Below, one piece after another: positions 33,469 through 43,749 of a DNA stretch of 64,000 bases (positions are counted from its first letter, which is position 1; every line of letters begins with the position of its first letter). Source of the stretch: Tupaia tana (Eukaryota; Chordata; Mammalia; Scandentia; Tupaiidae); contig JAKSZU010000016.1 in assembly GCA_026018925.1 (NCBI GenBank), forward strand, positions 9,926,940 through 9,990,939. Direction: 5' to 3'. The translations under genes and the position numbers were made by a program. The notes under the pieces are model-generated. The model saw only the letters and a list, made by a program, of their open reading frames with translations. It searched no databases and had not been told where the DNA came from.

Positions 33469-33700
33469 TAGTTTGGCTTTTAATTGAGATTGCTTGTTTA
33501 AATTTTGTCTCTAACGATAGAACATGCTTGCATGACTCCAAAGTCAAGGCATTGAGCTCTGCTTCTGGCCTCTTCTCACATCCCTGTCATTTCCCTCTTC
33601 TACAGGAAACAATTTTAAAAATTATTTCATCCTACTATTTTTGAAAATATAGGCAAACATGTATTTACATTCCTTCTTTCTCTACACAAAAGTAGTCTCC
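33469..33700. other. Unique-looking sequence
   Basis: No gene or repeat recognised. Confidence 0.35.
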
Positions 33701-33701
33701 T

Positions 33702-33865
33702 GGGCTGATCTAGGGGTGAGCAGTAAAACACTGCTCACGAGAAGCTAGATCCTACATGTGGCAGTGGTTCAAATCCACTGCCCCGCTGGCCTGAGACCTA
33801 CCAGGCACACATACAAGTTCTCATTGCTCTTTCTCAGGTGCACAAGCATAGCCCCTATCATGAGT
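33702..33865 (+). mobile_element. O-type SINE, partial
   Basis: GGGCTGATCTAGGGGTGAGCAG head, GTTCAAATCCAC box B, CAGGCACACATACAAG, then a shortened CT part and GCACAAGCATAGCCCC. Confidence 0.6.
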
Positions 33866-33887
33866 TTAAAAATGTGATTTTTTTTAG

Positions 33888-33952
33888 GGGATCAACAGGT
33901 GACATGGTGGTTAAGGTGTTTTCTCTCTCTCTCTCCTCTTTCTTTTCTTATC
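33888..33952 (+). mobile_element. S-type SINE fragment
   Basis: GGGGATCAACAGGTGACATGGTGG head, which jumps from GGTTAAGGTG directly to TTTTCTCTCTCTC. The anticodon-side half of the head and box B are lost. A minus-strand SINE tail abuts it. Confidence 0.65.
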
Positions 33953-34226
33953 CTTTTTTTTTTTTTTTTTTTTTTTGAGAGGTTTTTTGCTATAGGGCAC
34001 ATGCTCTCACCAGAAAGACAGAGAAAGACAGAGAGACAGAAAGTGAGAAATCACCCACCGGGGGGATGGCCATGCCACAATCCCTTCTCCTTCATTCTCC
34101 TCTCAGGATCTTGGGCACGCACACACACACGGCCGGCATGAGTTTAAGCCACCAGGTCCAGGACTTAAACCATGGTCAACTACATGGGAGTACAGTGACA
34201 TAGCCATTAGTCAACTGCTGGTCCCA
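33953..34226 (-). mobile_element. Y-type long SINE
   Basis: 21-T tail, GAGAGGTTTTTTGCTATAGGG, complete body, head ending CTGCTGGTCCC with one missing box A base. Confidence 0.92.
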
Positions 34227-34956
34227 AGAAGTAGTATTTGTACACATTCTTGTGTACCTTTTTTGGTTTGGGTTTTGGTTTTGTTTTATTTTTACTTAGC
34301 AACATAGTCTACAAATCACATGACCACAATATACAAACATTTCCCTTATTCTTTTTAAAAACTATATACATAGTAGTCCATTTTAAGAATATGTCATCAT
34401 GTAAGTAAGTCCCTTATTTAAATATTGGTTATTCCTAGTTATTTAAAGGTAGCACCAATTGTGCTATCATGAATATAAATGTCATTTTTTATTTTTGACA
34501 ATGTCTTTTTGAGACAAATTTCTAAAACTGGTTGTCAAATCAAGGGGCCAATGCATCATTTTTATAGATATTGCCAATTTTCCCCCACAAGGGCTATATG
34601 ACTTCCTTCCCCACAAGCAATTAGGAAGTTACTATTTCCCCAGTCTTGGCAAGAAAGAATGTAGCAAGAGATTGGGAACTTTTCCAACTTTATAGATGAA
34701 ATATGTTATCTCTGTATAGTTTTAATCTGCATTTCTCTAATTGTGAGCAAGGCTGAAATCTTCTATATTTAAAGAAAAATATTTATTTCTTCCTCAGTAA
34801 ACTGTTTTTATACCTGTGTCATTTTTCTATTGGTTTATTGGTCTCATCAACTTCCAAAAATTGTTTTTATATTAAAAATATTAGCCCATTCCTGTAAGGT
34901 AAGTTGCAAATATTTTTCTTGATTGGTCTTTCTCTCTTTATTTTATTTTTACTTTT

Positions 34957-35213
34957 TAGGTTTTTGTTATAGGGCTTGCGAGCTCACCAGATAGGAGAGA
35001 GAGAGAGACAGTGAGAGGGAAAGTGAGAAATCACCCTCCCCCTAGCCAGGGGGGATGGCCACTCTGCAATCCCTCTCCTCCATTCTCCTCCTGGGATTTC
35101 GGGCATACACGCACACATGCTCGGCATGATTTTCAAGCCGCCAGGTCTGGGTCTCAAACTGTGGTTGGCCACGTGGGAGTCCAGCACCTTAACCACTACA
35201 CCACCAGCTGGCC
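34957..35213 (-). mobile_element. M-type long SINE in the L1
   Basis: In minus sense: GGGGCCAGCTGGTGGTGTAG head, GTTTGAGACCC box B, CAGGAGGAGAATGGAGGAG body. CTTGATTG at 34918 and 35214 may be the TSD. Confidence 0.85.
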
Positions 35214-35217
35214 CCTT

Positions 35218-35537
35218 GATTGCCAGAGGGCCCGTGAGTTCACAAGAGAGAGACAGAAAGATGGGAGTTTGGGGAAAGAAAGCACCTCGTAGTGAGGTAT
35301 ATTCCCACCACAATGCCTGCTCCTTCATTTCTCCATCCTATCAGGATTTGGGGCACGCCTACACACCTGATGCATCGGGTTGTCGGAAAAGTCATGATGT
35401 ATGTTTTCTATGCAAAACTGCATCCTGGCTTTTCCAACGACCCAGTATCTTTCAAGCCATGAGGGCCAGGTTTTGAACCACACTGGGTTATTGGGATCCT
35501 GCTCTTTTAACCACTGAGCTGTGAGGCCTGCCCTGTG
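35218..35537 (-). mobile_element. O-type long SINE split by a mariner-like MITE
   Basis: In minus sense the head GGGCAGGCCTCACAGCTCAG and GGTTCAAAACC box B lie at 35460-35537, and the body (GGATGGAGAAATGAAGGAGC ... CTCTTGTGAACTCAC) at 35220-35370. The MITE sits between them, so the SINE predates it. Confidence 0.8.
35374..35446. mobile_element. Mariner-like MITE inside an O-type SINE
   Basis: Inverted termini CGGGTTGTCGGAAAAGTCATG and CTGGCTTTTCCAACGACCCAG around a short AT-rich centre, about 73 bp, followed by TA. It shares termini with the 6386 and 62526 copies. Confidence 0.8.
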
Positions 35538-35915
35538 TTTTATTTCCTATATGCTTTTATTCTTATTGTTGCTATTTTGTTTATTTGTTTTTTGCTGCAC
35601 CAAGTTTTTTTTTATTTTAATGTGGTCAAATCTGTTCATCGTTTTTATGATGTTTGATCTTGAATACAGGACGGTTTTCTTCATTCAGGAATTTTAAAGA
35701 CAGAAAGATGGGAAATTCACCCTATTTATCTAGTACTCAAATGGTTTTCCTTTTTACGTTGAGATCTGTGCTCCATTTGGATTCATTTATCTTGGTATAT
35801 GGTGTGAGGAAAAAAATCTAAATTTTTATATTTTCCTATATGGGGTATCCAGTTATCAAAAAAGTCCTTTTTTCCTCCAGTGGTTTGAGATTCTACCTTT
35901 ATATATACTGTATTA

Positions 35916-36185
35916 TTTTTTTTTTTTTGGAGAGTTTTTGCTATAGGGCATGTGTGCTTGCCAGACAGAGAGAGACAGAGAGACAGAAAGCAAGAAATCA
36001 TTCCCCCCCCCCCCCCCAGGGGAGATGGCCACGCCGCAATCCCTTCTCCTCCATTCTCCTCCCAGGATCTTGGGCACGTACACACATGTGGCAGGTGTGA
36101 ATTTAAGCCACGGGGTCCAGGACTCGAACCGCGGTTGATTACATGGGAGTCCAGTGACATAGCCATTACGCTAACTGCTGGTCCC
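35916..36185 (-). mobile_element. Y-type long SINE with C-run
   Basis: The palindromic C/G body motif has grown to a run of 15 C (36003-36017). Otherwise complete, with GGTTCGAGTCC box B. Inserted in the L1. Confidence 0.94.
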
Positions 36186-36202
36186 CTAAATTTCTAAATA
36201 TT

Positions 36203-36508
36203 GTTGGTCTTCCATATCCATGGATCCAACCAGCCCCAGATGCAGCAGGACACACCAATTATTATGGGAAGGGAGAAGAGGGGGCTCTCTCAAAGAGACG
36301 CTATATATCATTTCCTTTTCACTTATTTAGGATGCTTAGATTACTTAGAAGTAATGTAGACAATGATTTAAAGTACACGTGAGGATACGTGTAGGTTATA
36401 TGCAAAGACACCATAATGTATGAGACTTGAACAGAGGAGATTTGGGTATCTGTGGAGATGAGAGGAGGTCTTGGAATGGATCCCCCACAAACACTGAGGG
36501 ATGGCTAC
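36203..36508. mobile_element. Tigger/MER2-like non-autonomous DNA transposon
   Basis: Starts TTGGTCTTCCATATCCATGG and ends CACTGAGGGATGGCTACAC. Internal 'TAGATTACTTAGAAGTAATGTAGACAATGATTTAAAGTACACG' and 'GTGTAGGTTATATGCAAAGACACC' match the MER2/Tigger-type non-autonomous family as I know it. It interrupts the L1, so it is younger than that L1. Confidence 0.8.
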
Positions 36509-36947
36509 ACGTATATCTATTTCTGAGTTCCTGTCTGGTTCCATTGGTCTGTCTACTCATACGTTAACACAACTGAAACTATTTTAATATCTTGTAGGGC
36601 TAATCTTCTCATCCTCCCTTTTATTTTTCTTATTTGTCTATCCTTCTAAATAAGCTTTGAAATCCATCTGTCTAGCTCCATAAAGAAAAACAATTAATAG
36701 TAGTTTTCCTTGGCTAGTGTTAAACATATAAATCAACACAGCGAGAGACGACATCTGCAGGATCTCACTCCGCAAAAACATGGCAAGTCTTATTTTCCTT
36801 AAGTTTACTTTTGAGGCTTTTGGGAGTGTTTTATTATTTTTCTCATATAGCTTGCATATTTCTTCTTTTCAGTTAAAACCCAAGTATTTAGTACTTTTGC
36901 TACTGTGGTTTATTTTCTATTATTTTTCTAATTCTCATCTATGTGTT

Positions 36948-36982
36948 TGTGTGTGTGTGTGTGTGTATGTGTGTGTGTGTGT
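36948..36982. repeat. (GT)n microsatellite in the L1
   Basis: About 17 GT units with one GTAT interruption. Confidence 0.95.
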
Positions 36983-37328
36983 AGCATTTTTATTTCTGTA
37001 GGTGAATTTACATTCTGCCTCTGCACTAAAATTTTTAGAGTAGATTTTCCACTGCACCTTTGGGGTTTTGAAGATACATAATCATAACATCTGCAAATAG
37101 GGATAGTTTTATCTTTTCCTCTCTAATTCTTATCCATCTACCAGCTTTTTGTTTTCCAATTGCATTAACTAATAACACTTCAGTACAGGATTAAATACTA
37201 ATGGAGAGAGTGGACACTCTTTGTCTTGTTCTCCAGATACTGGAGAAGACCCTAGTATTTCTCCACTAAGGAAGGTGCAAGCTCTGGGCTGAGGTATATA
37301 TATTTTATCATGTTAAGAAGGTTTTCCT

Positions 37329-37592
37329 GGGACCAGCAGTTAGCGTAATGGCTATGTCTCTGGACTCCCACGTAGTCGACTGCGGTTCGAGTCCTGGACC
37401 CGGTGACTTAAACTTACGCCGGGAGCGTGTGCGTGTGTGCCCAAGATCCCGAGAGGAGAATGAGGAGAAGGGATTGCAGCATGGCCATCCCTCCTGGGGG
37501 GGGGAGGGGGTGTGCGTGATTTCTTGCTTTCTGTCTCTCTGTCTCTCTCTGTCTTTTTGGCGAGTGCACCCTATAGACAAAACCTCTCAAAA

Positions 37593-37629
<37 letters not shown>

Positions 37630-37658
37630 GAAAAAAAAAACTAAAAAAAGAAAAGAAA
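37329..37658 (+). mobile_element. Y-type long SINE with (AAAAG)n tail
   Basis: GGGACCAGCAGTTAGCGTAATGG with GGTTCGAGTCCTGG box B. The A tail has turned into AAAAG repeats (37601-37660). The TSD AA(G/A)GTTTTCCTGGG reads straight into the next SINE. Confidence 0.95.
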
Positions 37659-37666
37659 GTTTTCCT

Positions 37667-37863
37667 GGGCCAGCAGGTGGTGTGGTGGACTTCCAGACTG
37701 CTGACTACAGTTCGAGTCCCAGAACTGGTGGCTTGAAAAGGTGTATGTCAGTGCATGCCAAAAATCCCTGGAGGAGAAAGGAGGAGAAGGTCTTGTAATG
37801 AAGCCATCCCCCCGGGGGATCTCCCATGCCCCATGGCAAAAACCTTTAAAAAAAATTTTTTTA
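37667..37863 (+). mobile_element. M-type SINE with short body
   Basis: GGGCCAGCAGGTGGTGTGGTGG, but GGTTAAG and the following bases are missing (box A partly deleted). GTTCGAGTCCC box B is intact, and the CT-rich segment is deleted before CATGCCCCATGGCAAAAACC. Confidence 0.85.
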
Positions 37864-38045
37864 AAGGAAAGTTTTCCCAATTGCTACATTTGAACATGAA
37901 CAGTTGATAAATTCTTTCAAGTGTATTTTTTAACATCACTGGAGAGAAATCATCTGACTTTTCTTCTTAGCTCTGTTCATATGATAAATTATATAAATTC
38001 ACACCAAGATTTTGGAATTCCCTCTGAGTATAAATAAATCCCCTG

Positions 38046-38450
38046 TCTTTATCTGGCAGAAAGAGAAACAGCAGAGACATTTTCTGACTGTTCACTATCA
38101 GTAATCACTTTGATATTTTGCTAAGTTTCTGGCTTATTTCCTAGCTCTGTAAGCAGAGAGAGATGCGTGGCTAATGGAACTCTGCGTTTAAGGCTCTGTT
38201 CAGCACCACACCCCACCACTGCCTCCACTCTCTCCCAGGCACAGGCACAATCAGACTCAACTTCTGAAAGGCCATGGCTTTAACTCCCCTTGTTCTGGGA
38301 GGCTTGCAACAAGTCGAAATGCTTCTCACCCAACATGTATGCTAAGCCCTGTTTCCTGCAGGGTGACGGAGACCCAGAAGGTATGAGCAGATCCAAACCA
38401 AAGGCAGATGTGTTTCGACTTGGGAACACCATCCGGTCTTAGAAGTGAGA
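38046..38450. other. Unique-looking sequence
   Basis: No gene or repeat recognised. Confidence 0.35.
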
Positions 38451-38455
38451 GGTAT

Positions 38456-38725
38456 GGGAACCAGCAGTTAGTGTAATGGCTATGTTGCTGGACTCCCACG
38501 TAGTCGACCACGGTTCACGTCCCGGACCCGGTGGCTTAAAACTCATGCCGGGTGCGTGTGCATGCGTGCCCAAGATCCCAGGAGGAGAATGGAGGAGAAG
38601 GGATTGTGGCGTGACCATCCCCCCTGGGGGGTGATTTCTCGCTTTCTGTCTCCATGTCTCTCTCTGTCTGTCTGGCGAGCACACGCACCCTATAGCGAAA
38701 AAACCTCTCCGAAAAAAAAAAAAAA
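38456..38725 (+). mobile_element. Y-type SINE of the box-B-variant subfamily
   Basis: GGGAACCAGCAGTTAGTG head. Box B is GGTTCACGTCCC (C at 38518). It has GCGTGACCAT, CTCCATGTCTCT and CCTATAGCGAAAAAACC. TSD AGAAGTGAGAGGT (38441 and 38729). Confidence 0.97.
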
Positions 38726-38729
38726 GAAG

Positions 38730-39555
38730 AAGTGAGAGGTCAGCTTCATTACCTTAGCCACCCACTATCCCGAGAAGGTGGCGAGAATCAAAATCAGAAT
38801 TTCCTGGTGTTAGTAATTTGATTTCTGTCAGCAGCGGCAACTCTACTCTGAAAAAATTGAACTTGTTTTCTCAGTCGATACCACAGTCAAGTAGAACTGA
38901 GTCCAACAAGGTGTCCTAAGACTTTGTTCGTTTGTTTGTTTTTGTTTGGAAATGCAAAGCTGCATGTGATGATATCTTAGAGAATTTCATTTCTTCCTCA
39001 TTAGAAAGAAGAGCCTCTGTGGGAATTCTAGCAGGATGTGGCATTACCACGTGGAGACCCGCAGCCGCAGGCACTTACGTTCTCAGAAAATCTATGTAGG
39101 ACAGGTCCTATTGACAGGAAACCTCTGCCTTTCATCCCCATTAAGACAAGATTGTGAATTAAATGGTCAGCAGTATGCTAAGTGCCCCCCCTGCTCATAC
39201 CAGGAAGTTAATTAAGATGACTTTTTAATGGGCGGCTAGCCTTGCAAACACTCTCCCCTTACACATACACATGCACGCACACGCTGCTGAGGCACAGAGG
39301 AGAGGAAGTGACATCACCCCAAAGCCAACCCTAAAGTTCTCCCCATTTCCTTTGTCAAAATGAAGCTCTGCCTTGAATTGGATTTTTTTGTACCTTAGGC
39401 TTGGGAGGGATCCTAAAAAGATGGGCTTTAATCATTTTCACACCCAACACTACAGTCTTTTGGTATGAGACTGGAGAAGAGAAGATAAACGTATTCAAAT
39501 CTTATAAGTTACCATGTCTCTAACCAGCTTCACAAGGTCATAGGACACCCCCATT
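38730..39555. other. Unique-looking sequence
   Basis: No gene or repeat recognised before the minisatellite. Confidence 0.4.
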
Positions 39556-39559
39556 ACTG

Positions 39560-40567
39560 TCATACCCATATCCTCCACTTCAACCACCTCCATTGGTTCC
39601 TTCACCATCTCAAGTAGCACCGCCACCATCTCCATCAGCACCTCCACCTCTCCATCAGTACCTCCACCAACTCCTTTAGTACCACCACCATCTCCATCAA
39701 TACGACCATCATCTCTAGTAGCACCTCCACCATCTCCATCAGCACCTCCACCTCTCCATCAGCACCTCCACCATCTCCTTCAGTACAACCATCATCTTCA
39801 GTAGCACCTTCACCATCTCCATCAGCACCTCCACCAACTCCTTCAGTACAATCACCATCTCCATCAGTACCTTCACCATCTTTTTCAGTATCACCACCAT
39901 CTCCACCAGTATGACCATCATCTCTAGTAGCACCTCCACCATCTCCATCAGTACCACCACCATATTCGGTAGCACCTCCACTGATTAAGATGGTGGAGGT
40001 GCTCTTGGTGATAATGGAGGTACTGATGGAGATGGTGGTAGCACTGATGGAGATGGTGTAGCATCTCCATCAGTACCATCACCATCTTCAGTAGCACCTC
40101 CACCATCTCCATCAGTATCTCCACCATCTCCATTAGTACCTCTTCCATCTCTATCAGTGCCTCCACCATCTCCACCAGTACCTCTACCATCACCTGTAGC
40201 ATCTTCACCATCTTCATCAGCACCACCACCAATTCATCAGTACCTCCACCATCTCCATCAGTCCAACCATCTTCATCAGTACCTCCACTGTCACCAAGAG
40301 CACCTCCACCATCTTCAACAGTACCTCCATCATCACCAGTAGCACCTCCACCATCTTCATCAGTACTACCACCAATCCATCAGTACTTCCATCATCTCCA
40401 TCAGTACTACCACCATCTCCAGTAGTGCACTGCCATCTCCATCAGTGCCACCACCATCTCCAGTAGTGTCTCCACCATCTCCATCAGTATCTCTACCATC
40501 TCCATTGCCACGACTATCATCTCCAGTAGTTCTGCCACCATCTCCATCAGTACCTCCACCATCACTC
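39560..40567. repeat. 21-bp minisatellite (about 1 kb) with inverted block
   Basis: Imperfect tandem units of CACCATCTCCATCAGCACCTC, about 48 copies, with CTTCAG, ATCATC and AGTAGC variants. Because 21 bp is seven codons, long frames stay open on both strands: the minus strand reads as a heptad EMVEVLM, the plus strand as a Pro/Ser-rich chain. These frames are products of the repeat. Units between 39983 and 40060 run in the opposite direction. Confidence 0.95.
39983..40060. repeat. Inverted block inside the minisatellite
   Basis: Here the plus strand carries GAGATGGTGGAGGTGCTGATG-type units, the complement of the rest. The right junction is a perfect 13-bp inverted repeat (ACTGATGGAGATG at 40043-40055 and CATCTCCATCAGT at 40062-40074, 6-nt loop). 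The left junction has GCACCTCCAC (39972) facing GTGGAGGTGC (39993). Confidence 0.93.
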
Positions 40568-40579
40568 TGGTGCACCAAA

Positions 40580-40850
40580 TTGACACTGTTGTCATTTTTA
40601 GAGACAAAAAGGTATTTTCAGGATAAACTTTTGTTATAAGGCTGGGCTGCAGGCCGTGGGGCCTGAGTGAACTATCAAATTCTTTGTCCATATGCAGGCT
40701 TTGCTTTTATTGTCTGTTTATATTATGCAAAACACTAATCTTTCATATTGCATTTGAGCCCACTTCCTCTTGTTGCACCTTTTTTGTGGAGATGGAGCCC
40801 AGCTGGTAACCAGGTTCTTCACAAAGATCTCTGTATTAAAGATACTATTC
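40580..40850. other. Unique-looking sequence
   Basis: No gene or repeat recognised. Confidence 0.35.
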
Positions 40851-40855
40851 TCTTA

Positions 40856-41112
40856 GGACCAGCAGTTGGTGTAATGGCTATGTCGCTGGACTTCCATGTA
40901 GTCGACTGCGGTTTGAGTCCTGGACCCAGTGGCTTAAACTCATGTCTGGCACGTGTGCATGCGTGCCCAACATCCTGAGAGGAGAATGGAGGAGAAGGGA
41001 TTGTGGCGTGGCCATCCCCCTGGGGGGTGATTTCTCGCTTTCTGTCTCTCCATCTCTCTATCTTTCTGGCGAGCGCATGCTCCCTATAGCAAAAACCTCT
41101 CCAAAAGAAAAA
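40856..41112 (+). mobile_element. Y-type long SINE with TSD
   Basis: GGACCAGCAGTTGGTGTAATGG with GGTTTGAGTCCTGG box B. TSD AAAGATACTATTCTCT (40838 and 41110). Confidence 0.96.
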
Positions 41113-41119
41113 GATACTA

Positions 41120-42100
41120 TTCTCTAAATTCGAATGGACTGGCCTTTAAACAACACCTTCAAGCCTCGCGGCTGACAAATGCTTTCTGTTGACATTGACA
41201 AATACAGCTTCTCCACATAATTTTAAGCATGTTTTCTTTTCCTAGGTTGAGGTATGGGAATCTCCGTCTTTCCCAAGTTTCACTGGAATGGGGATCAAAG
41301 GGGTTGGAGAAGAAGTCCAAGCACTGAGGAGACGTGCCTCACCCCTTCTCAGTCAGTGGTCGAGCAGATCTGCTCCGGGCAGAGCCCTCTGGGGCACTGT
41401 GATGACTTTACAAAAGATAAATCAAATGGAGGCTGTCACCTGTGGGCAGTGTAGACAGTTTCCTAACACCACACAAGCATGGAAATGTTCTGCTCCCTAA
41501 CCATCCTGTCCTCACCCTGTCTTCAGGCCCCCTTGCCTGCTTTGTCCTGCTTCTGTACCCACCCCCCAATCTTCTCCTTTTGTGAAGGAGGCTGTGGGCC
41601 AGGAGAGAGACCAAGCAGGGTTATGCTCATCTCGTAGGGGAAAAGATTACGGATTAGGCAGAAAACTGCAATAGACTCTCCAAGGAATCCCATCTGAATG
41701 ATCTACCTTTGGCAACGTTTCCATCTCTAGCATTAACATAATCCCTGGTTTGAAATTCTCCACGAATGAAAAGCCCATTTTAAACATAAAACAGATGGGA
41801 AGTTTCTCGAAAGTTCATCAGCCAGAACCACACGTCCGCTCTTGCTTAGAAACTTCATCTTCCAAAGGATCGTGTAAGGGGCTGAGGAAACTGGGGGTCA
41901 CCTCTGCCTGCGTTCCCTCTTTCTGGCCTGGGTGCCATTCGATGACATTCGCCTCATTCTCAAAGACACACAGAGGGTCCCCCTTGGGAAAGGATGGTGA
42001 CCAGAGCACAGATCCCTTTAGAGGGAGAGAAGAATAGTACACCTATAAGGGCCCTTCCCACGAATGGGGCTGGCAGGACTGGACGTTGCTCTGGTTGAGG
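41120..42100. other. Unique-looking sequence, about 1 kb
   Basis: Open frames at 41254-41500 and 41750-42042 carry no recognised domain. No repeat recognised. Confidence 0.4.
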
Positions 42101-42723
42101 AAATGAGTGAATGGGAAGGTCTGTGGCCTTACTGCATACTACCTTAGGTTTTATAAGTGCTGCACACTTAGGCTACATTAAACTATAAAACATTATGTTT
42201 TCTCCAATAATAAATTAACCTTAGATTACTATAATTTTTTTACTTTATAAACTTTTTAATTTTTTAACTTGTTTACTTTTTTGATAACACTTAACATACG
42301 ACCACATTATGCAGCTATAGAAAATATTTTCTTTCTTTGTAGCCTTATTCTCTATTTTTTCTATTTAAAATTCTTTTCTTTTAAATTTTTTTTTTTTTGT
42401 TAAAAACTAAGATACAGACACACACATTAGCCTAGGCCTCCACAGGGTCAGGGTCATTGGTCCCACCGTCTTCCATGTCCACGTCTTGTCCCACTGGAAG
42501 GCGTCCAGGGCGGGACAGTACTGTAAAGCCCTATTCTGAAATACCTCTTGAAGGACCTGCCTGTGCCTTTTCTTGAGCTGGTGTCACTCTTTTCAGAAAT
42601 ATGTCTATGGGGGTTTGCTTGGCTTGTTTCTTTTTCTCATCATAGATTTGGTCATAAGCAGATAGTGTACCATAAACATTCCTGTTAATGAAAATATTTT
42701 GGTGTTTGGGATCCGTATTTTCT

Positions 42724-42927
42724 TTTCCTTTTTTTAAAAAATAATTATTCATTTAATTTAATTTATTATTATTATTATTTTAATTTGGTATAGGGAATGT
42801 GTGCTTACAGAGAAGTAGAAAAAGAGAGGGCAGGAAAATGGGAAAGCAAGCCACCAGGTCTGGGACTCGAACCGTAGTCAGTCATGTGGGAGTCCAGCAC
42901 CTTAACCACCATGCCACCTACTGGTCC
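42724..42927 (-). mobile_element. S-type SINE inside the Tigger1 remnant
   Basis: In minus sense: GGGACCAGTAGGTGGCATGG head, GGTTCGAGTCCC box B, then CTTGCTTTCCCATTTTCCTGC and an (ATT)n-rich tail. TSD GGATCC(G/A)T(A/G)TTTTC (42709 and 42931). Confidence 0.93.
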
Positions 42928-43177
42928 CATAGGATCCATGTTTTCAAACTTTTTAAGGAGCTGGTTGAGGTCTACAAAACTTCTGCTAAACCTTTCACTA
43001 TGAATTCCCTTGGGGATTTTGTGCTTTGTCTTCTCCCGCCGTTTCCCTTTCTCTCACCTCTTCTTCAGCTATGCGTTCCTAATCCAGTCCCCACAACTCA
43101 TCAGTCAATGCCTCAGGAACACCCTGGGAGCTTTTGGTGTCATTCTCATCCACAACCAGGTTAGAGTTGTCTGCCAT

Positions 43178-43332
43178 GGGGCCAGCAGATGATGTGGTGG
43201 TAAGGTGCTGGACTCCCACAGGGCAGACCACAGTTTGAGTCCCAGACCCGGGGGCTTGCTTTCTCACTTTCTCTCTCTCTTACTATTATTAAAATAGTAA
43301 TAACAAATAAAAGAATTCTTTTTTTTTTTTTA
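43178..43332 (+). mobile_element. S-type SINE inside the Tigger1 remnant
   Basis: GGGGCCAGCAGATGATGTGG head, GTTTGAGTCCC box B, then directly GCTTGCTTTCTCACTTTC. The tail has ATT/AAT repeats. TSD AGTTGT(C/T)TGCCAT (43165 and 43334). Confidence 0.93.
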
Positions 43333-43649
43333 AAGTTGTTTGCCATCTCAACCACAACCTTACCGATTGATTTTTACAACCTACCCCTTGGCAAATTCTT
43401 TGAAGTCGTGGGTGAACCTTCTGAGTGTCTTCTTCTAGATGTCATTCCTGTAGTCTTTGGTGACATCACCCCACTCCCAAACAAGGTCCTAGATGCAGTC
43501 ACAGATGTAATCCTTCTAGAATTGTACCGTGTCTTCTTAATGGCAGCAAGAGCTGGGAAAAGGCCTTCGAGCTGCAATAGGGCAAACTGTTTTACGGCAA
43601 ACTCTTCTTACAAGTGGAAGTACACTCTAAAATCATGATTTAAAAAAGG

Positions 43650-43653
<4 letters not shown>

Positions 43654-43721
<68 letters not shown>

Positions 43722-43747
43722 TACATATATATATGATGATGATGATG
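43654..43747. repeat. Compound (AT)n(AC)n(AT)n(GAT)n microsatellite
   Basis: AT units to 43699, AC units to 43721, a short AT/ACAT part, then GATGATGATGATGA. Confidence 0.95.
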
Positions 43748-43749
43748 AC

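Larger units (their letters stand above)
34260..38045 (-). mobile_element. Old L1 (ORF2 region to 3' part), split by later insertions
   Basis: Collinear reverse-complement L1 landmarks: 'TTAATCTGCATTTCTCTAATTG' (34721), 'ATATTAGCCCATTCCTG' (34877), 'CATTTGGATTCATTTATCTTGGTATATGG' (35774-35802), 'TTCCATTGGTCTGTCTACTC' (36539), 'ATAACATCTGCAAATAGGGATAG' (37083) and 'GAGAGTGGACACTCTTTGTCTTG' (37205). Reading minus, this covers the reverse-transcriptase half of ORF2 and beyond. No frame stays open. SINEs, a MITE and a Tigger-like element interrupt it. The landmarks stay in order, so one original insertion is likely. Confidence 0.75.
42525..43575 (-). pseudogene. Tigger1 transposase C-terminal pseudogene (TIGD1-like)
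   Basis: Minus-strand fragments in order: VVEMAN near 43355-43340; LVVDEND and ALTDELW near 43160-43085; ERIAEEEVRERE near 43075-43045; then, beyond a SINE, NVYGTLSAYDQIYDEKKKQ near 42680-42625 and DIFLKRVTP near 42605-42580, ending in a stop near 42531. This order matches the C-terminal tail of the pogo-type Tigger1 transposase and its human relative TIGD1. Stops, frameshifts and two SINEs make it non-functional. The catalytic DDE region was not found and would lie beyond 43640. Confidence 0.8.
42105..43640 (-). mobile_element. Decayed Tigger1-type (pogo) DNA transposon, 3' half
   Basis: The transposase C-terminal half (see next entry) is followed on the minus strand by the AT-rich 3' non-coding part (42105-42420). 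Two SINEs (42724-42927 and 43178-43332) cut the element. Neither terminal repeat could be placed with confidence. Confidence 0.75.

Noticed and set aside
39739..40691. Long Met/Val/Glu-rich and Pro/Ser-rich frames
   Set aside because: They are translations of the 21-bp minisatellite; the open frames follow from the unit being a multiple of three.
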